This document shows positions 24,261 through 31,941 of a stretch of DNA of 52,930 nt, in pieces. Position 1 is the stretch's first letter; each line of letters opens with the position of its first letter. Origin of the DNA: Turicibacter sp. (lineage in GTDB: Bacteria > Bacillota_I > Bacilli_A > MOL361 > Turicibacteraceae); NCBI GenBank assembly GCA_009780245.1, contig WRAJ01000012.1:1-52930 (forward strand), read 5' to 3'. Made by a program: the position numbers and the translations under genes. The notes under the pieces are model-generated. The model had not been told where the DNA came from and ran no database searches. It saw only the letters and a program-made list of their open reading frames with translations.

Positions 24261-25795
24261 ATGTGCAAGTATTCTTAATGTTATCGTTGATGATGGCTCT
24301 GATCATCGCCCTGCTTTTTGTCATCAACGCCGTCTTTGCCAGAAAAATCTCGGCAAAAGTGCGTTACGTGATGTGGGTTGTCATCATGGTGGGACTTCTT
24401 ATCCCTTTTCGTCCCATGTTTGGTGACGGTGTGATTGCACTGCCAGATCTAACAACCTCACAGTTAGAAGCCGTTGACACAACCCTAACGACTGAGTCAA
24501 ACGGTGCTGACAATGGTAGCGCAACCTCAGAGATCGCAGCGGATCAAACCCCATCTGATAGGGCCGTGTCCGACGTGTCAATCATGAATCAAGTTCAGAT
24601 TCAGACGCTTGTTTTTATCGTTTGGGCTGCGGTTGCCATCGGCATTATTGGCTATCATTTGTTTCAATACCTTCGCTTTCAGAGTGCCATCAAAAGATGG
24701 GGAGAGCCTGAGGAGGATGTGCCGACGCTTGAGTTGTTTGAGCGCACGAAGTTAGAAATGAACCTTGGGGGTAGCAAAGTCAGCTTAATGGTTTGCGGGT
24801 TTGTTTCAACGTCGATGCTAACAGGCTTCTTTAAGCCGGTTATTCTGCTACCAGAGCGAAACTACGACGACAGTGAGCTTGAATTGATTTTCAGGCACGA
24901 GCTGATTCACTACCGTCGTAAAGATTTATGGATCAAATTACTATCGGTCATCGCCATTGCGATTCACTGGTTTAATCCGCTTGTGTATGTGATGAACATG
25001 GCGTTGCAAACAGAAGGTGAGGCCTCTTGTGACCAGCAAGTATTAGAGATGTCGGAGTTAAAGAATCGCCATTTCTACGCGGAAGTGATCATCAGTATGA
25101 TTGGCGATAAAAAATCAGGTATGACGACCCTCGCCACCAATTTTTACGGTGGAAAAAAGGGCATCAAGAAAAGATTAGAAGAGATTATGGCTGCAACCGC
25201 ACCTCAACGCTCGACGTCTTATTTGTTTTTAACGCTAGTCTTGTTACTGACGGTTATGTCAGGTTCAGTTTTTGCGACGCAAGTGCCAACGGTTGGCGAA
25301 CAGGAAATGGTCGTGTCGCCTATCGGTGAAAACGATGACGTCTTTGCGGCGGCGATCGCGGCAGTCGGTGGTGGTACCGTGGTTGCATACGATCCGATTA
25401 GTGACGAGGTGATGCGTGTTTATGTGGCGTATCAAGGTGATCGCTATCGCGTGGACATTCACCGGTTAACGCATGATGTGGTTGAGCTCGTTTTTGACAG
25501 TGGAAATCAGACGGGCGATGCGGTAGAAACCGCTGAGCCGACGGAGGTGGCCGAGGTACCGACGGAAGTGAATGAGTCACAAGCAGACCCTCAAGTCACA
25601 GAAATTTCTAGTGATGAGGCGGTTCGAATTGCGATGGCGGTTGCACCTGGAAGCCTAGTGGAAGTCGAGCGCGATTGGGAAAACGGTCGTCCAGCGTGGT
25701 GGGTGGATATCAGGCATAACGGGATGGTTCATGAGTTTTACATTGATATGGAAACCGGTACAATTCTACAGCATGAAGTGGAACTGGATGATTAA
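24257..25795 (+). CDS. BlaR-like M56 membrane metalloprotease with C-terminal PepSY domains
   Basis: A 512-residue membrane protein. The N-terminal 330 residues are an M56 peptidase: membrane segments at about 5-25, 33-52 and 118-138, and the zinc motif HELIH at 214-218 with the downstream glutamate in ALQTEGEASCDQQVLE. A last membrane segment (about 320-340) leads to an outside part. In BlaR1 that part is a penicillin-binding domain; here it holds two PepSY-like domains instead (AAAIAAVGGGTVVAYDP to HDVVELVFD, and SSDEAVRIAMAVAPGSLVEV to the end) joined by an acidic Pro/Thr linker. It probably cleaves or triggers cleavage of the BlaI-type repressor when the PepSY part detects a signal. Translation is coupled to the repressor gene. 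Confidence 0.88.
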   Translation: MNVQVFLMLSLMMALIIALLFVINAVFARKISAKVRYVMWVVIMVGLLIPFRPMFGDGVIALPDLTTSQLEAVDTTLTTESNGADNGSATSEIAADQTPSDRAVSDVSIMNQVQIQTLVFIVWAAVAIGIIGYHLFQYLRFQSAIKRWGEPEEDVPTLELFERTKLEMNLGGSKVSLMVCGFVSTSMLTGFFKPVILLPERNYDDSELELIFRHELIHYRRKDLWIKLLSVIAIAIHWFNPLVYVMNMALQTEGEASCDQQVLEMSELKNRHFYAEVIISMIGDKKSGMTTLATNFYGGKKGIKKRLEEIMAATAPQRSTSYLFLTLVLLLTVMSGSVFATQVPTVGEQEMVVSPIGENDDVFAAAIAAVGGGTVVAYDPISDEVMRVYVAYQGDRYRVDIHRLTHDVVELVFDSGNQTGDAVETAEPTEVAEVPTEVNESQADPQVTEISSDEAVRIAMAVAPGSLVEVERDWENGRPAWWVDIRHNGMVHEFYIDMETGTILQHEVELDD

Positions 25796-25819
25796 ATAAA
25801 AAAATTTTAAAAAAAAAGG

Positions 25820-25848
25820 TTGACATTTTAAAACGACAAGTGTATTAT
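25820..25848 (+). promoter_or_regulatory. Promoter of the PepSY/CotH/GT39 gene set
   Basis: TTGACA (25820-25825) and TATTAT (25843-25848), 17-nt spacer. The core from the -35 to the -10 is nearly the same sequence as the promoter at 23742. Confidence 0.78.
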
Positions 25849-25904
25849 ATAAGCATGAACGACATTTGTCGTTTTAAAAACAACTCATAAACTACAAATG
25901 TAGT
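25833..25904 (+). promoter_or_regulatory. Three BlaI-type operators, second array
   Basis: ACGACAAGTGTA (25833-25844) inside the promoter, AACGACATTTGTCGTT (25858-25873, a perfect 16-bp palindrome) and ACTACAAATGTAGT (25891-25904, also perfect). The number and layout match the array at 23755, so the repressor at 23877 very likely controls both units. Confidence 0.72.
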
Positions 25905-25928
25905 CTAAAAGAAACGGAGGAAAATAAA

Positions 25929-26867
25929 ATGAGAAAGTTTTGGAACGAAGCACGTTTATCGGATAAGATTTTGGTTGGATTATTGGTAGTGGTGATTGTC
26001 GGCTGGTCAGCAACGACCATTCACGCTAATCGCACCAATCAACAGGTAGTAGAGGAAGTCCCAGCAGTCATTGAAGCATTGGAAGTGCCGGAACAAATCA
26101 CGGCTGTGGAAGCAAGGGAAATTGCGATCAGTGTCGTCGGTGGTGGCACGGTGCGCGAGTTAAACTTAAACACAGAGGCAGATGCGTTGACCTTTGATGT
26201 GGTGGTTTATCACGAGGGGGAAGAATTTCATGTCATTTTAGATGCCGTAGGCGCATTAGTCCGATTAGAGAGCTTAACAGATGTAGCTGACATCGCTGCG
26301 TTATCAGGTGATTTAACAGCAGAAGAAGCGATTGAGCTAGCTAGCGAACATTTAGTTACAATCGGGATTACAAATGCCACCTTGGTGTATGCGTACTCGG
26401 ATATTGAAAACAGCGTACCGGTATGGAGCATTGAATTTAGATATAGCGGCCGTGACTTGGAGTTTTACGTGGTGAAAGCAACCGGAGAATTCCTAAAGGC
26501 GCCAACGGCTTCAAGTGGCAGTGGTAGCAGTGGTTCAGGTTCGGGAGCAGTGGTCGCAGCTCCAGCCCCAGCAACCCCAGCTCCGGCTCCTGTGCCAGCC
26601 GCACCAGCCGCGTCACCTGTGGCATCTCCGGCTGCCTCACCAGCGGCGTCACCGGCACCCGCTCAAACAAACGGCATTTCGCGTGATCGTGCAGCCGAAA
26701 TTGCCTTAGCACTTGTCCCAGGCGGCAGCTTGATCGAAGTGGACAACGATTTCGAACGCGGTCGCTCAGTGTGGTACGTAGCCATTCGCGACGGCGGGAC
26801 GGTACATGAAATCTACGTCGACCGCGAAGACGGTAGCATCGTCCTACACGAAACGTACCGCGATTAA
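25929..26867 (+). CDS. Membrane-anchored or secreted protein with three PepSY-like domains
   Basis: A 312-residue protein with an N-terminal membrane segment (residues 13-32) and the rest outside. Three PepSY-type modules are visible: about 55-115 (TAVEAREIAISVVGGGTV and on), about 128-185 (TAEEAIELASEHLVTIG, ending FYVVKATGEFL), and about 245-312 (SRDRAAEIALALVPGGSLI, ending EIYVDREDGSIVLHE). Between the second and third lies a Ser-Gly stretch and a Pro/Ala/Ser tract with repeated SPAA units. The third module is close in sequence to the terminal module of the M56 protease upstream, so the two proteins are related. AACGGAGG precedes the ATG. PepSY domains often inhibit proteases. This protein may signal to the M56 sensor, but that is inference. 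Confidence 0.8.
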   Translation: MRKFWNEARLSDKILVGLLVVVIVGWSATTIHANRTNQQVVEEVPAVIEALEVPEQITAVEAREIAISVVGGGTVRELNLNTEADALTFDVVVYHEGEEFHVILDAVGALVRLESLTDVADIAALSGDLTAEEAIELASEHLVTIGITNATLVYAYSDIENSVPVWSIEFRYSGRDLEFYVVKATGEFLKAPTASSGSGSSGSGSGAVVAAPAPATPAPAPVPAAPAASPVASPAASPAASPAPAQTNGISRDRAAEIALALVPGGSLIEVDNDFERGRSVWYVAIRDGGTVHEIYVDREDGSIVLHETYRD

Positions 26868-26904
26868 GCTATTACAAGCGCTCTGCCGTTCAAAAGTGTA
26901 TGAA

Positions 26905-26983
26905 TGACCTAGTTTCTCGAAATATCGAGGTATCTAGGTCAAAAACTACCCATTTTGCTGAAATATCAAGGCAAGTAGGTCAA
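26905..26983. repeat. Two copies of a nested-hairpin element
   Basis: First copy: TGACCTAG (26905-26912) pairs with CTAGGTCA (26934-26941), and inside it CTCGA-AATA-TCGAG (26916-26929). Second copy: CTAC/GTAG and TTGC/GCAA around TGA-AATA-TCA, ending with GTAGGTCAAAA. The shared apex AATA and 3' side show they are two copies. A related element lies at 34754. They fill the gap before the CotH gene; no promoter is seen there. Confidence 0.6.
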
Positions 26984-26998
26984 AAGCGAGGGATACCT

Positions 26999-28414
26999 AT
27001 GAAAAACAGAGGAAAGTTTCTAACCCTATCATTATTGATACTACTGGTGCCGCTCATCATTGGGGTGACTTATCCCTTTACGGAAAGTGAGCCTCAGCTA
27101 AGTGAGGAAGATCGAGCAGTTGCTGAAACGACCCAGACCCAGACTGACAGCATGACTTCTATCAGCTTTCTGCCTTCTGTTCACATCCAAACCATCGGCG
27201 ATGAGCTACCATTTCAAGAACGAACACTGCGGATTGAAAGTACGTTTATCTTTGAAAATATGGGGGAATTCTCAACCTTAAACCCACTGACCGGACAAAT
27301 ACGCGGTCGCGGGAATTCCACTTGGGTTCAACTGCCTGATAAACGCCCACTCCGCTTACATTTTGACGAAGCGCAACAATTGTTTACGAACGGCACGATC
27401 GCTACCGACTGGATTTTACTGGCGGATCACGGTGACCGCAGTTTGCTAAGAAACTACAGCGCCCTTCACCTTGCGCGGCAGCTAGACGGCTTAAATTGGA
27501 CACCGGATGCTAGGTCGATTCATCTATATGTGAACGATGAATACCAAGGTGTTTATCTCCTCACCGATGAGCGAACGTTTGTGCCGACCCTGCGATTAAC
27601 AGCAGATGAAGACCCAACAATCAGTGAGTACTTCTTCGAAATGGAATGGCGCGCGCATCTTGACGGTGAGGAGGGGATCGACTTTGTCAGGGTTAATTCA
27701 CATCCCGATGGCATTGTGGGGGATTCAACTGCAGAAGCCGGGTTTAACCGTGATTATTTGTACGAAATCATTTACCCAGCTACCCCCGTTTTAACCGATG
27801 CACACATGATTTACCTGCAGAACTTTTTAACTGAAATTGGGGAGTTAATTCGATTTGGCGATTTCGAAGCCATTAGCGAGCGGGTTGATCTAACTTCACT
27901 TATTGATTTTTATCTAGTGCAAGAGCTTTATAAAAACATGGACGTTGGTTTTGCGAGTGTTTTTCTGCAAATTAGAGGGCAAGGCGACGAGCGAAGGCTG
28001 TATCACGGGCCGGTCTGGGATTTTGATATTTCGGCCGGAAATGCCTATTGGATGGGAATTGAAAATCAAACGCCACTTGGTGGTCTTTATGTGGCGCAGC
28101 GGCATTACTGGTATTGGTATTTGCTACAACACCCCGAATTTGTGGAACTGGTGAATACGCGTTGGCATGAAATCATCCGACCGGCTGCCGTAGCAACGAT
28201 TCAGCACATTGAAATCATCTCCGATATTTACGAAGGGGAATTTGAACGAAACTTCGTCCGACACGCTATTCTGGGCATTGATAGGTGGCCAAGCCCTACG
28301 CACATCGATGAAATTCAAACTTTTCGGGGGCAGGTGACTTATTTGACAGACTTCCTGCAAATGAGAGTCACGCATTTAGATGAAATATGGGGGATCTATC
28401 GACCAATGTGGTAA
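26999..28414 (+). CDS. CotH-like kinase family protein, exported
   Basis: A 471-residue protein with one N-terminal membrane or signal segment (residues 6-25). The rest matches the CotH family, atypical protein kinases first known from spore coats and also present in secreted proteins of bacteria and fungi. Family motifs: GQIRGRGNSTW, RPLRLHF, DWILLADHGDRSLLRNYSALHLARQL, EYQGVYLLTDE, and the late metal-binding VWDFDISAGN. The start at 26999 has GAGGGAT, a weak ribosome binding site, eight bases upstream; an open frame to 26900 runs through repeats and is unlikely. GT39 follows after 13 bp. There is no sporulation gene nearby, so the target is more likely an exported protein of this gene set. 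Confidence 0.85.
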   Translation: MKNRGKFLTLSLLILLVPLIIGVTYPFTESEPQLSEEDRAVAETTQTQTDSMTSISFLPSVHIQTIGDELPFQERTLRIESTFIFENMGEFSTLNPLTGQIRGRGNSTWVQLPDKRPLRLHFDEAQQLFTNGTIATDWILLADHGDRSLLRNYSALHLARQLDGLNWTPDARSIHLYVNDEYQGVYLLTDERTFVPTLRLTADEDPTISEYFFEMEWRAHLDGEEGIDFVRVNSHPDGIVGDSTAEAGFNRDYLYEIIYPATPVLTDAHMIYLQNFLTEIGELIRFGDFEAISERVDLTSLIDFYLVQELYKNMDVGFASVFLQIRGQGDERRLYHGPVWDFDISAGNAYWMGIENQTPLGGLYVAQRHYWYWYLLQHPEFVELVNTRWHEIIRPAAVATIQHIEIISDIYEGEFERNFVRHAILGIDRWPSPTHIDEIQTFRGQVTYLTDFLQMRVTHLDEIWGIYRPMW

Positions 28415-28427
28415 AGGTGGTATAAAT

Positions 28428-30221
28428 ATGTTAACGTTCTGGCTGACAACAATTAGTTTACTCACGTGCTTGGCATTGTTATACATATGGCAGTTCCAAC
28501 ACACCTCGTTTTACAAAAAGCATCACCACCTCGTGGTCTGCCTCATGATCATGGCCATCTATGGCACTTATGCCTTCATTAATCTGGGAAATTTTTCATC
28601 ACCGCAAAGTTTATTTATCGCCGAGCAAGCAGAAAGTGTTCAAGTGGAAATACTTGAAACGACCCCTCTATCATACCTTCAATTTATGACCGGTCCCCGA
28701 AATAGCGAAGCCTTCCGGATTAGCTTTTCAGAAGCCGGCGTTTACTGGACGCACCAACATGTGCAAACGGGGGAAGTGTTTGCTTGGGACTACATCACGT
28801 TATCAGAAACGGCTAGATTTATTAGATTGACACCAACAACGGGTCGCTTACATCTCCTAGAAATGGGCTTTCGAGATGAGCAATTCGAGCTTGCTACGGT
28901 CGTTAACGTGGATCAGTCTGGTGCGCTACTTTTTGACGAACAACAGCTGGTACCAACACAGCTAAGAGACGTTATGCATTCGGCTTATTTTGATGAAATC
29001 TACTACCCACGGGCGGCGTATGAATTTCTTCACCAGATGGACGTCAATGAATGGACGCATCCCCCACTAGGCAAAGTGATTCAGTCTTGGAGCATCAGCC
29101 TATTTGGCATGACCCCTTTTGCTTGGCGGTTGCCCGGCGTGATAGCTGGTCTTTTGACCATCCCGCTGCTGTATGCCTTAGCAAAAGCCCTGTTCAAAGA
29201 AATGTTTTGGGCATCGTTTGCCACGCTCATCTTTGCCTTTGATTTCATGCCCTTTGTTCAAAGTCGCTTGGCCACGTTAGACAGCTATATGGTGCTCTTT
29301 ATCCTCGGGATGTTTTACTTTATGTATCGCTACACACAGCTTGATCTTCTTGATGAAGAGCAGGTAAAACAAGGCCGTTTGTTTCTGGCGCTATCAGGCG
29401 TGTTTACTGGGCTTGCTCTTGCCACGAAATGGAGCGGGTTCTATGGGGGACTGGGTATTTTCATTCTCTTTGTGTTCGCCTGGATCAAACAAACACTGAG
29501 AGTTAAGAAAAACCCCGCATTAAGGTCGACCTTTTATCCAAGATTTTGGTTGACAGGGGCTTGGTGTGTGTGTTGGTTTATTCTGATTCCACTGGTGATT
29601 TATGTGCTAAGTTATGTCCCATTTGAACGCACGGGCTATTTGTACCCGGAACTCAGCTTCTTAGGCGGTATCATCCAAAACCAGCGAGACATGTGGCACT
29701 TCCATCTGCATTTAGACGCAACACACCCGTATAGCTCTTACTGGTGGCAATGGATCATTAATTGGCGTCCGATGTTTTACTTCGAAAATACATTACCTAA
29801 TGGCTTGGTGCAAGGGATCAGTTCTTTTGGGAATCCACTTGTCTGGTGGGCAGGCATTCCGGCGGCTCTTTATACGAGTTACCGTGCGTTGTTAAGACGT
29901 GATCGGATCGCTTGTTGTCTCATACTTGGTTATCTCGTTTTTTTATTACCATGGCTAGGATTCACGCGGGTCGCTTTTATTTACTATTACTATCCCAATG
30001 TTGTTTTTCTAACGTTAATGATCGCCTACAGCATCAAAGAGGCAAGCTTATTTGATTGGTTAAAGATTAATCGTCAACCATTTGCAGCTGGCTTTGTGGT
30101 GGCGACTGTGTTTTTGTTCCTCCTGTTCTATCCCGTTTTAGCAGGGGTACCGGTTCATCCAAGCTATGTGGAAACGTTCTTGCGTTGGCCATTTATGCGT
30201 GGTTGGGTACTTATTTTATAA
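28428..30221 (+). CDS. GT39-family membrane glycosyltransferase (PMT/ArnT-like)
   Basis: A 597-residue multi-pass membrane protein of the dolichyl-phosphate-mannose:protein mannosyltransferase superfamily. The acidic pair of the first outer loop is Asp189-Glu190 in YFDEIYYPRAAYEFL. It is followed by the PMT signature WTHPPLGKVIQSWSISLFG, PFAWRLPGVIAGLL and LATLDSYMVLFILGMFYFM. About ten hydrophobic helices are visible. Residues about 60-180 form an extra outer domain before the catalytic loop. Such enzymes move a sugar from a polyprenyl-phosphate carrier to a protein or lipid on the outer face. The GT2 gene at 31942 is a plausible maker of that carrier. Start at 28428 with AAAGGTGG upstream. 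Confidence 0.88.
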   Translation: MLTFWLTTISLLTCLALLYIWQFQHTSFYKKHHHLVVCLMIMAIYGTYAFINLGNFSSPQSLFIAEQAESVQVEILETTPLSYLQFMTGPRNSEAFRISFSEAGVYWTHQHVQTGEVFAWDYITLSETARFIRLTPTTGRLHLLEMGFRDEQFELATVVNVDQSGALLFDEQQLVPTQLRDVMHSAYFDEIYYPRAAYEFLHQMDVNEWTHPPLGKVIQSWSISLFGMTPFAWRLPGVIAGLLTIPLLYALAKALFKEMFWASFATLIFAFDFMPFVQSRLATLDSYMVLFILGMFYFMYRYTQLDLLDEEQVKQGRLFLALSGVFTGLALATKWSGFYGGLGIFILFVFAWIKQTLRVKKNPALRSTFYPRFWLTGAWCVCWFILIPLVIYVLSYVPFERTGYLYPELSFLGGIIQNQRDMWHFHLHLDATHPYSSYWWQWIINWRPMFYFENTLPNGLVQGISSFGNPLVWWAGIPAALYTSYRALLRRDRIACCLILGYLVFLLPWLGFTRVAFIYYYYPNVVFLTLMIAYSIKEASLFDWLKINRQPFAAGFVVATVFLFLLFYPVLAGVPVHPSYVETFLRWPFMRGWVLIL

Positions 30222-30235
30222 AAGAGGTGTTTACG

Positions 30236-31159
30236 GTGCTAACTAAATTGCACAAGCTTAAAAATACAATGAATAAAAGGTTGGTTCAGTCGTCGTTCAC
30301 GGTGAAGTGTTTTATGAAGTTACGTAAGCTTTATTCTAACGTTGATGATTTTGTCAAAAAAATACTAAACAAAAAACCAGTTCTTTACTTGTTTGAATAC
30401 CACGTTGTCGAGCATTGTAACATGAACTGTAAAAGTTGTTTTCATTTTTCCAACCTTGTCAAGCAGCCTAAGTTTGCTGATTTTGAGCAGTATACGCGTG
30501 ACTTGCGTCGGCTTTCCGAACAATTTTCTAACGTTCGTGTGATTCATTTAATGGGTGGAGAGCCGTTGCTTAACCCGGAATTGCCACAGTTTATTCATGT
30601 TACGAGACACTTTTTCCCCAAGGCGACCATTTGCATTTTGACGAACGGGATGTTGGTCAAAAAGATGGCGCCTGAATTGATGAAAGCGATCGTTAAACAT
30701 AACGTCCGTTTTCGGGTTTCCATCTACGAGCCGATGATAAAACGAAGGGAAGAAGTGGCCAGTTTTTTGGCACAACACGGCATTAAGCATTGGGTGAGTG
30801 ATCCTTATTTGAGTTTTGCCAAATACATCAACATTGAGGGGAATTCGAATCCGAAAAAATCCGTTGGTCAATGCCCAGCTTCGCGTTGCACGTTTGTTAG
30901 TAACGGTCGCATGGCTCGCTGTGCGTTGCCGTTTAACATGAAATATTTCAATCGTCATTTTGACAAACAGATTGACATGCGTAGCGATCAGTTGGATTTT
31001 CATGACTCCGATGTTGACGGGTTTCAAATTAAAAAGCATTTGTTAAAGCCGATGAGCGCTTGTCGCTATTGCAAAGAAGTGGAATGGATTTCATGGAAGC
31101 GATCTGTGAGGGCGGATCGAAGTGATGCGACACTTAACGATTTTTGCTCCAACGCTTAA
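30236..31159 (+). CDS. Radical SAM protein with C-terminal cysteine cluster
   Basis: A protein of about 307 residues. The iron-sulfur motif CxxxCxxC is Cys61, Cys65 and Cys68 in EHCNMNCKSCFHF, followed by GGEPLLNPELPQFI and ILTNGML, typical of the radical SAM barrel. The C-terminal part has QCPASRCTFVSNGRMARCALP and CRYCKEVEW, cysteines that may bind another cluster as in SPASM-type maturases. The likely start is GTG at 30236, eight bases after AAAGAGG and 14 bp after the GT39 stop. The substrate is unknown. SPASM relatives modify peptides, proteins or sugars. The position between GT39 and a repetitive secreted protein suggests work on the same substrate. Confidence 0.85.
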   Translation: MLTKLHKLKNTMNKRLVQSSFTVKCFMKLRKLYSNVDDFVKKILNKKPVLYLFEYHVVEHCNMNCKSCFHFSNLVKQPKFADFEQYTRDLRRLSEQFSNVRVIHLMGGEPLLNPELPQFIHVTRHFFPKATICILTNGMLVKKMAPELMKAIVKHNVRFRVSIYEPMIKRREEVASFLAQHGIKHWVSDPYLSFAKYINIEGNSNPKKSVGQCPASRCTFVSNGRMARCALPFNMKYFNRHFDKQIDMRSDQLDFHDSDVDGFQIKKHLLKPMSACRYCKEVEWISWKRSVRADRSDATLNDFCSNA

Positions 31160-31180
31160 AAATAAAAGGAGATGAGAGGA

Positions 31181-31843
31181 ATGAGTAAAGTAATAGAATT
31201 TTTCAAAGAAACGTTTAAAACGACGAGCCAGCGTGTGATAGGTAGTTTGGCACTCGTTGTTGTCGCTATCGGTGTTTCGATCTTTATTTGGTCGCAAGCC
31301 ATTGCCACCATCGTGGAAGAACCATTGGCTGAAGTCATCGTTGAAGCGGAAGCCGAGGAAGAGGCTACGCTGATTTCTGCTGTTGAAGCGCGCGGTGTGG
31401 CGCTTCAGATAACCGATGATGGACGCATTATCAATTTAGAGTTAATGGGAATCGGTAGTGACACGCCGTTTTATCTCTTTGAATTGGTGGACGATGAGCA
31501 TCAATTTGAAATAGAAGTTGATGCGATCACGGGTGAGGTTCGTCGCTTCAGTGCCAACGAATTATCACCATTGGATGATGAGCTAGTGGAAGTTAGTGAT
31601 GTGAACGCGGATGCTGACATAGCAACAGGACGATCGTCATCACCATCACCGGTATCGTCACCAGTGTCATCGCCAGTGTCATCACCAGCATCATCGCCGG
31701 TATCATCACCAGCATCATCGCCAGTGTCATCACCAGCATCGTCACCGTCGCCGAGTGGTTCTCCGAGACCATCCCCGCCATCCCCGCCGTCGCCACCTTC
31801 TCCACCATCGCCACCGTCACCGCCATCGCGCGGTCGTGGTTAA
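31181..31843 (+). CDS. Exported PepSY-like protein with Ser-Pro repeat tail
   Basis: A 220-residue protein. Residues 18-42 are a membrane segment; an acidic linker and one PepSY-like module follow (about 65-130: SAVEARGVALQITDDGRIIN, ending EIEVDAITGEVRRF). The last 70 residues are low complexity: SSPVSSPASSP units, then PSPPSPPSPP and a final RGRG. The repeat in DNA is also regular (tcaccagtgtcatcgccag and variants), so unit number may vary between strains. The start at 31181 has AAAGGAG eight bases upstream; the ATG at 31172 overlaps that site. The tail is a good candidate for O-glycosylation or phosphorylation by the neighbouring GT39 and CotH-like enzymes, which is inference. Confidence 0.78.
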   Translation: MSKVIEFFKETFKTTSQRVIGSLALVVVAIGVSIFIWSQAIATIVEEPLAEVIVEAEAEEEATLISAVEARGVALQITDDGRIINLELMGIGSDTPFYLFELVDDEHQFEIEVDAITGEVRRFSANELSPLDDELVEVSDVNADADIATGRSSSPSPVSSPVSSPVSSPASSPVSSPASSPVSSPASSPSPSGSPRPSPPSPPSPPSPPSPPSPPSRGRG

Positions 31844-31873
31844 TCGTGGCATGTGAAGGTTAACAACTTATTA

Positions 31874-31926
31874 GCCAGGTGGTCAAAAATTAAATGTTCT
31901 GTCGATTGCCTGGCCTTTCTTTTTAA
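31874..31926 (+). terminator. Weak terminator or attenuator before the GT2 gene
   Basis: GCCAGG (31874-31879) and CCTGGC (31909-31914) with a long loop, followed by CTTTCTTTTT. The GT2 ribosome binding site comes directly after, so read-through is likely. Confidence 0.5.
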
Positions 31927-31941
31927 AAGGAGACGTTAAAC

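Noticed and set aside
23877..25795. Beta-lactam resistance regulator
   Set aside because: The penicillin-binding sensor domain is absent and no beta-lactamase or PBP gene is adjacent, so the bla name would mislead.
26999..28414. Spore coat protein CotH in a sporulation context
   Set aside because: The family match is good, but an N-terminal export segment and neighbours for glycosylation argue for a surface role; no sporulation gene is near.
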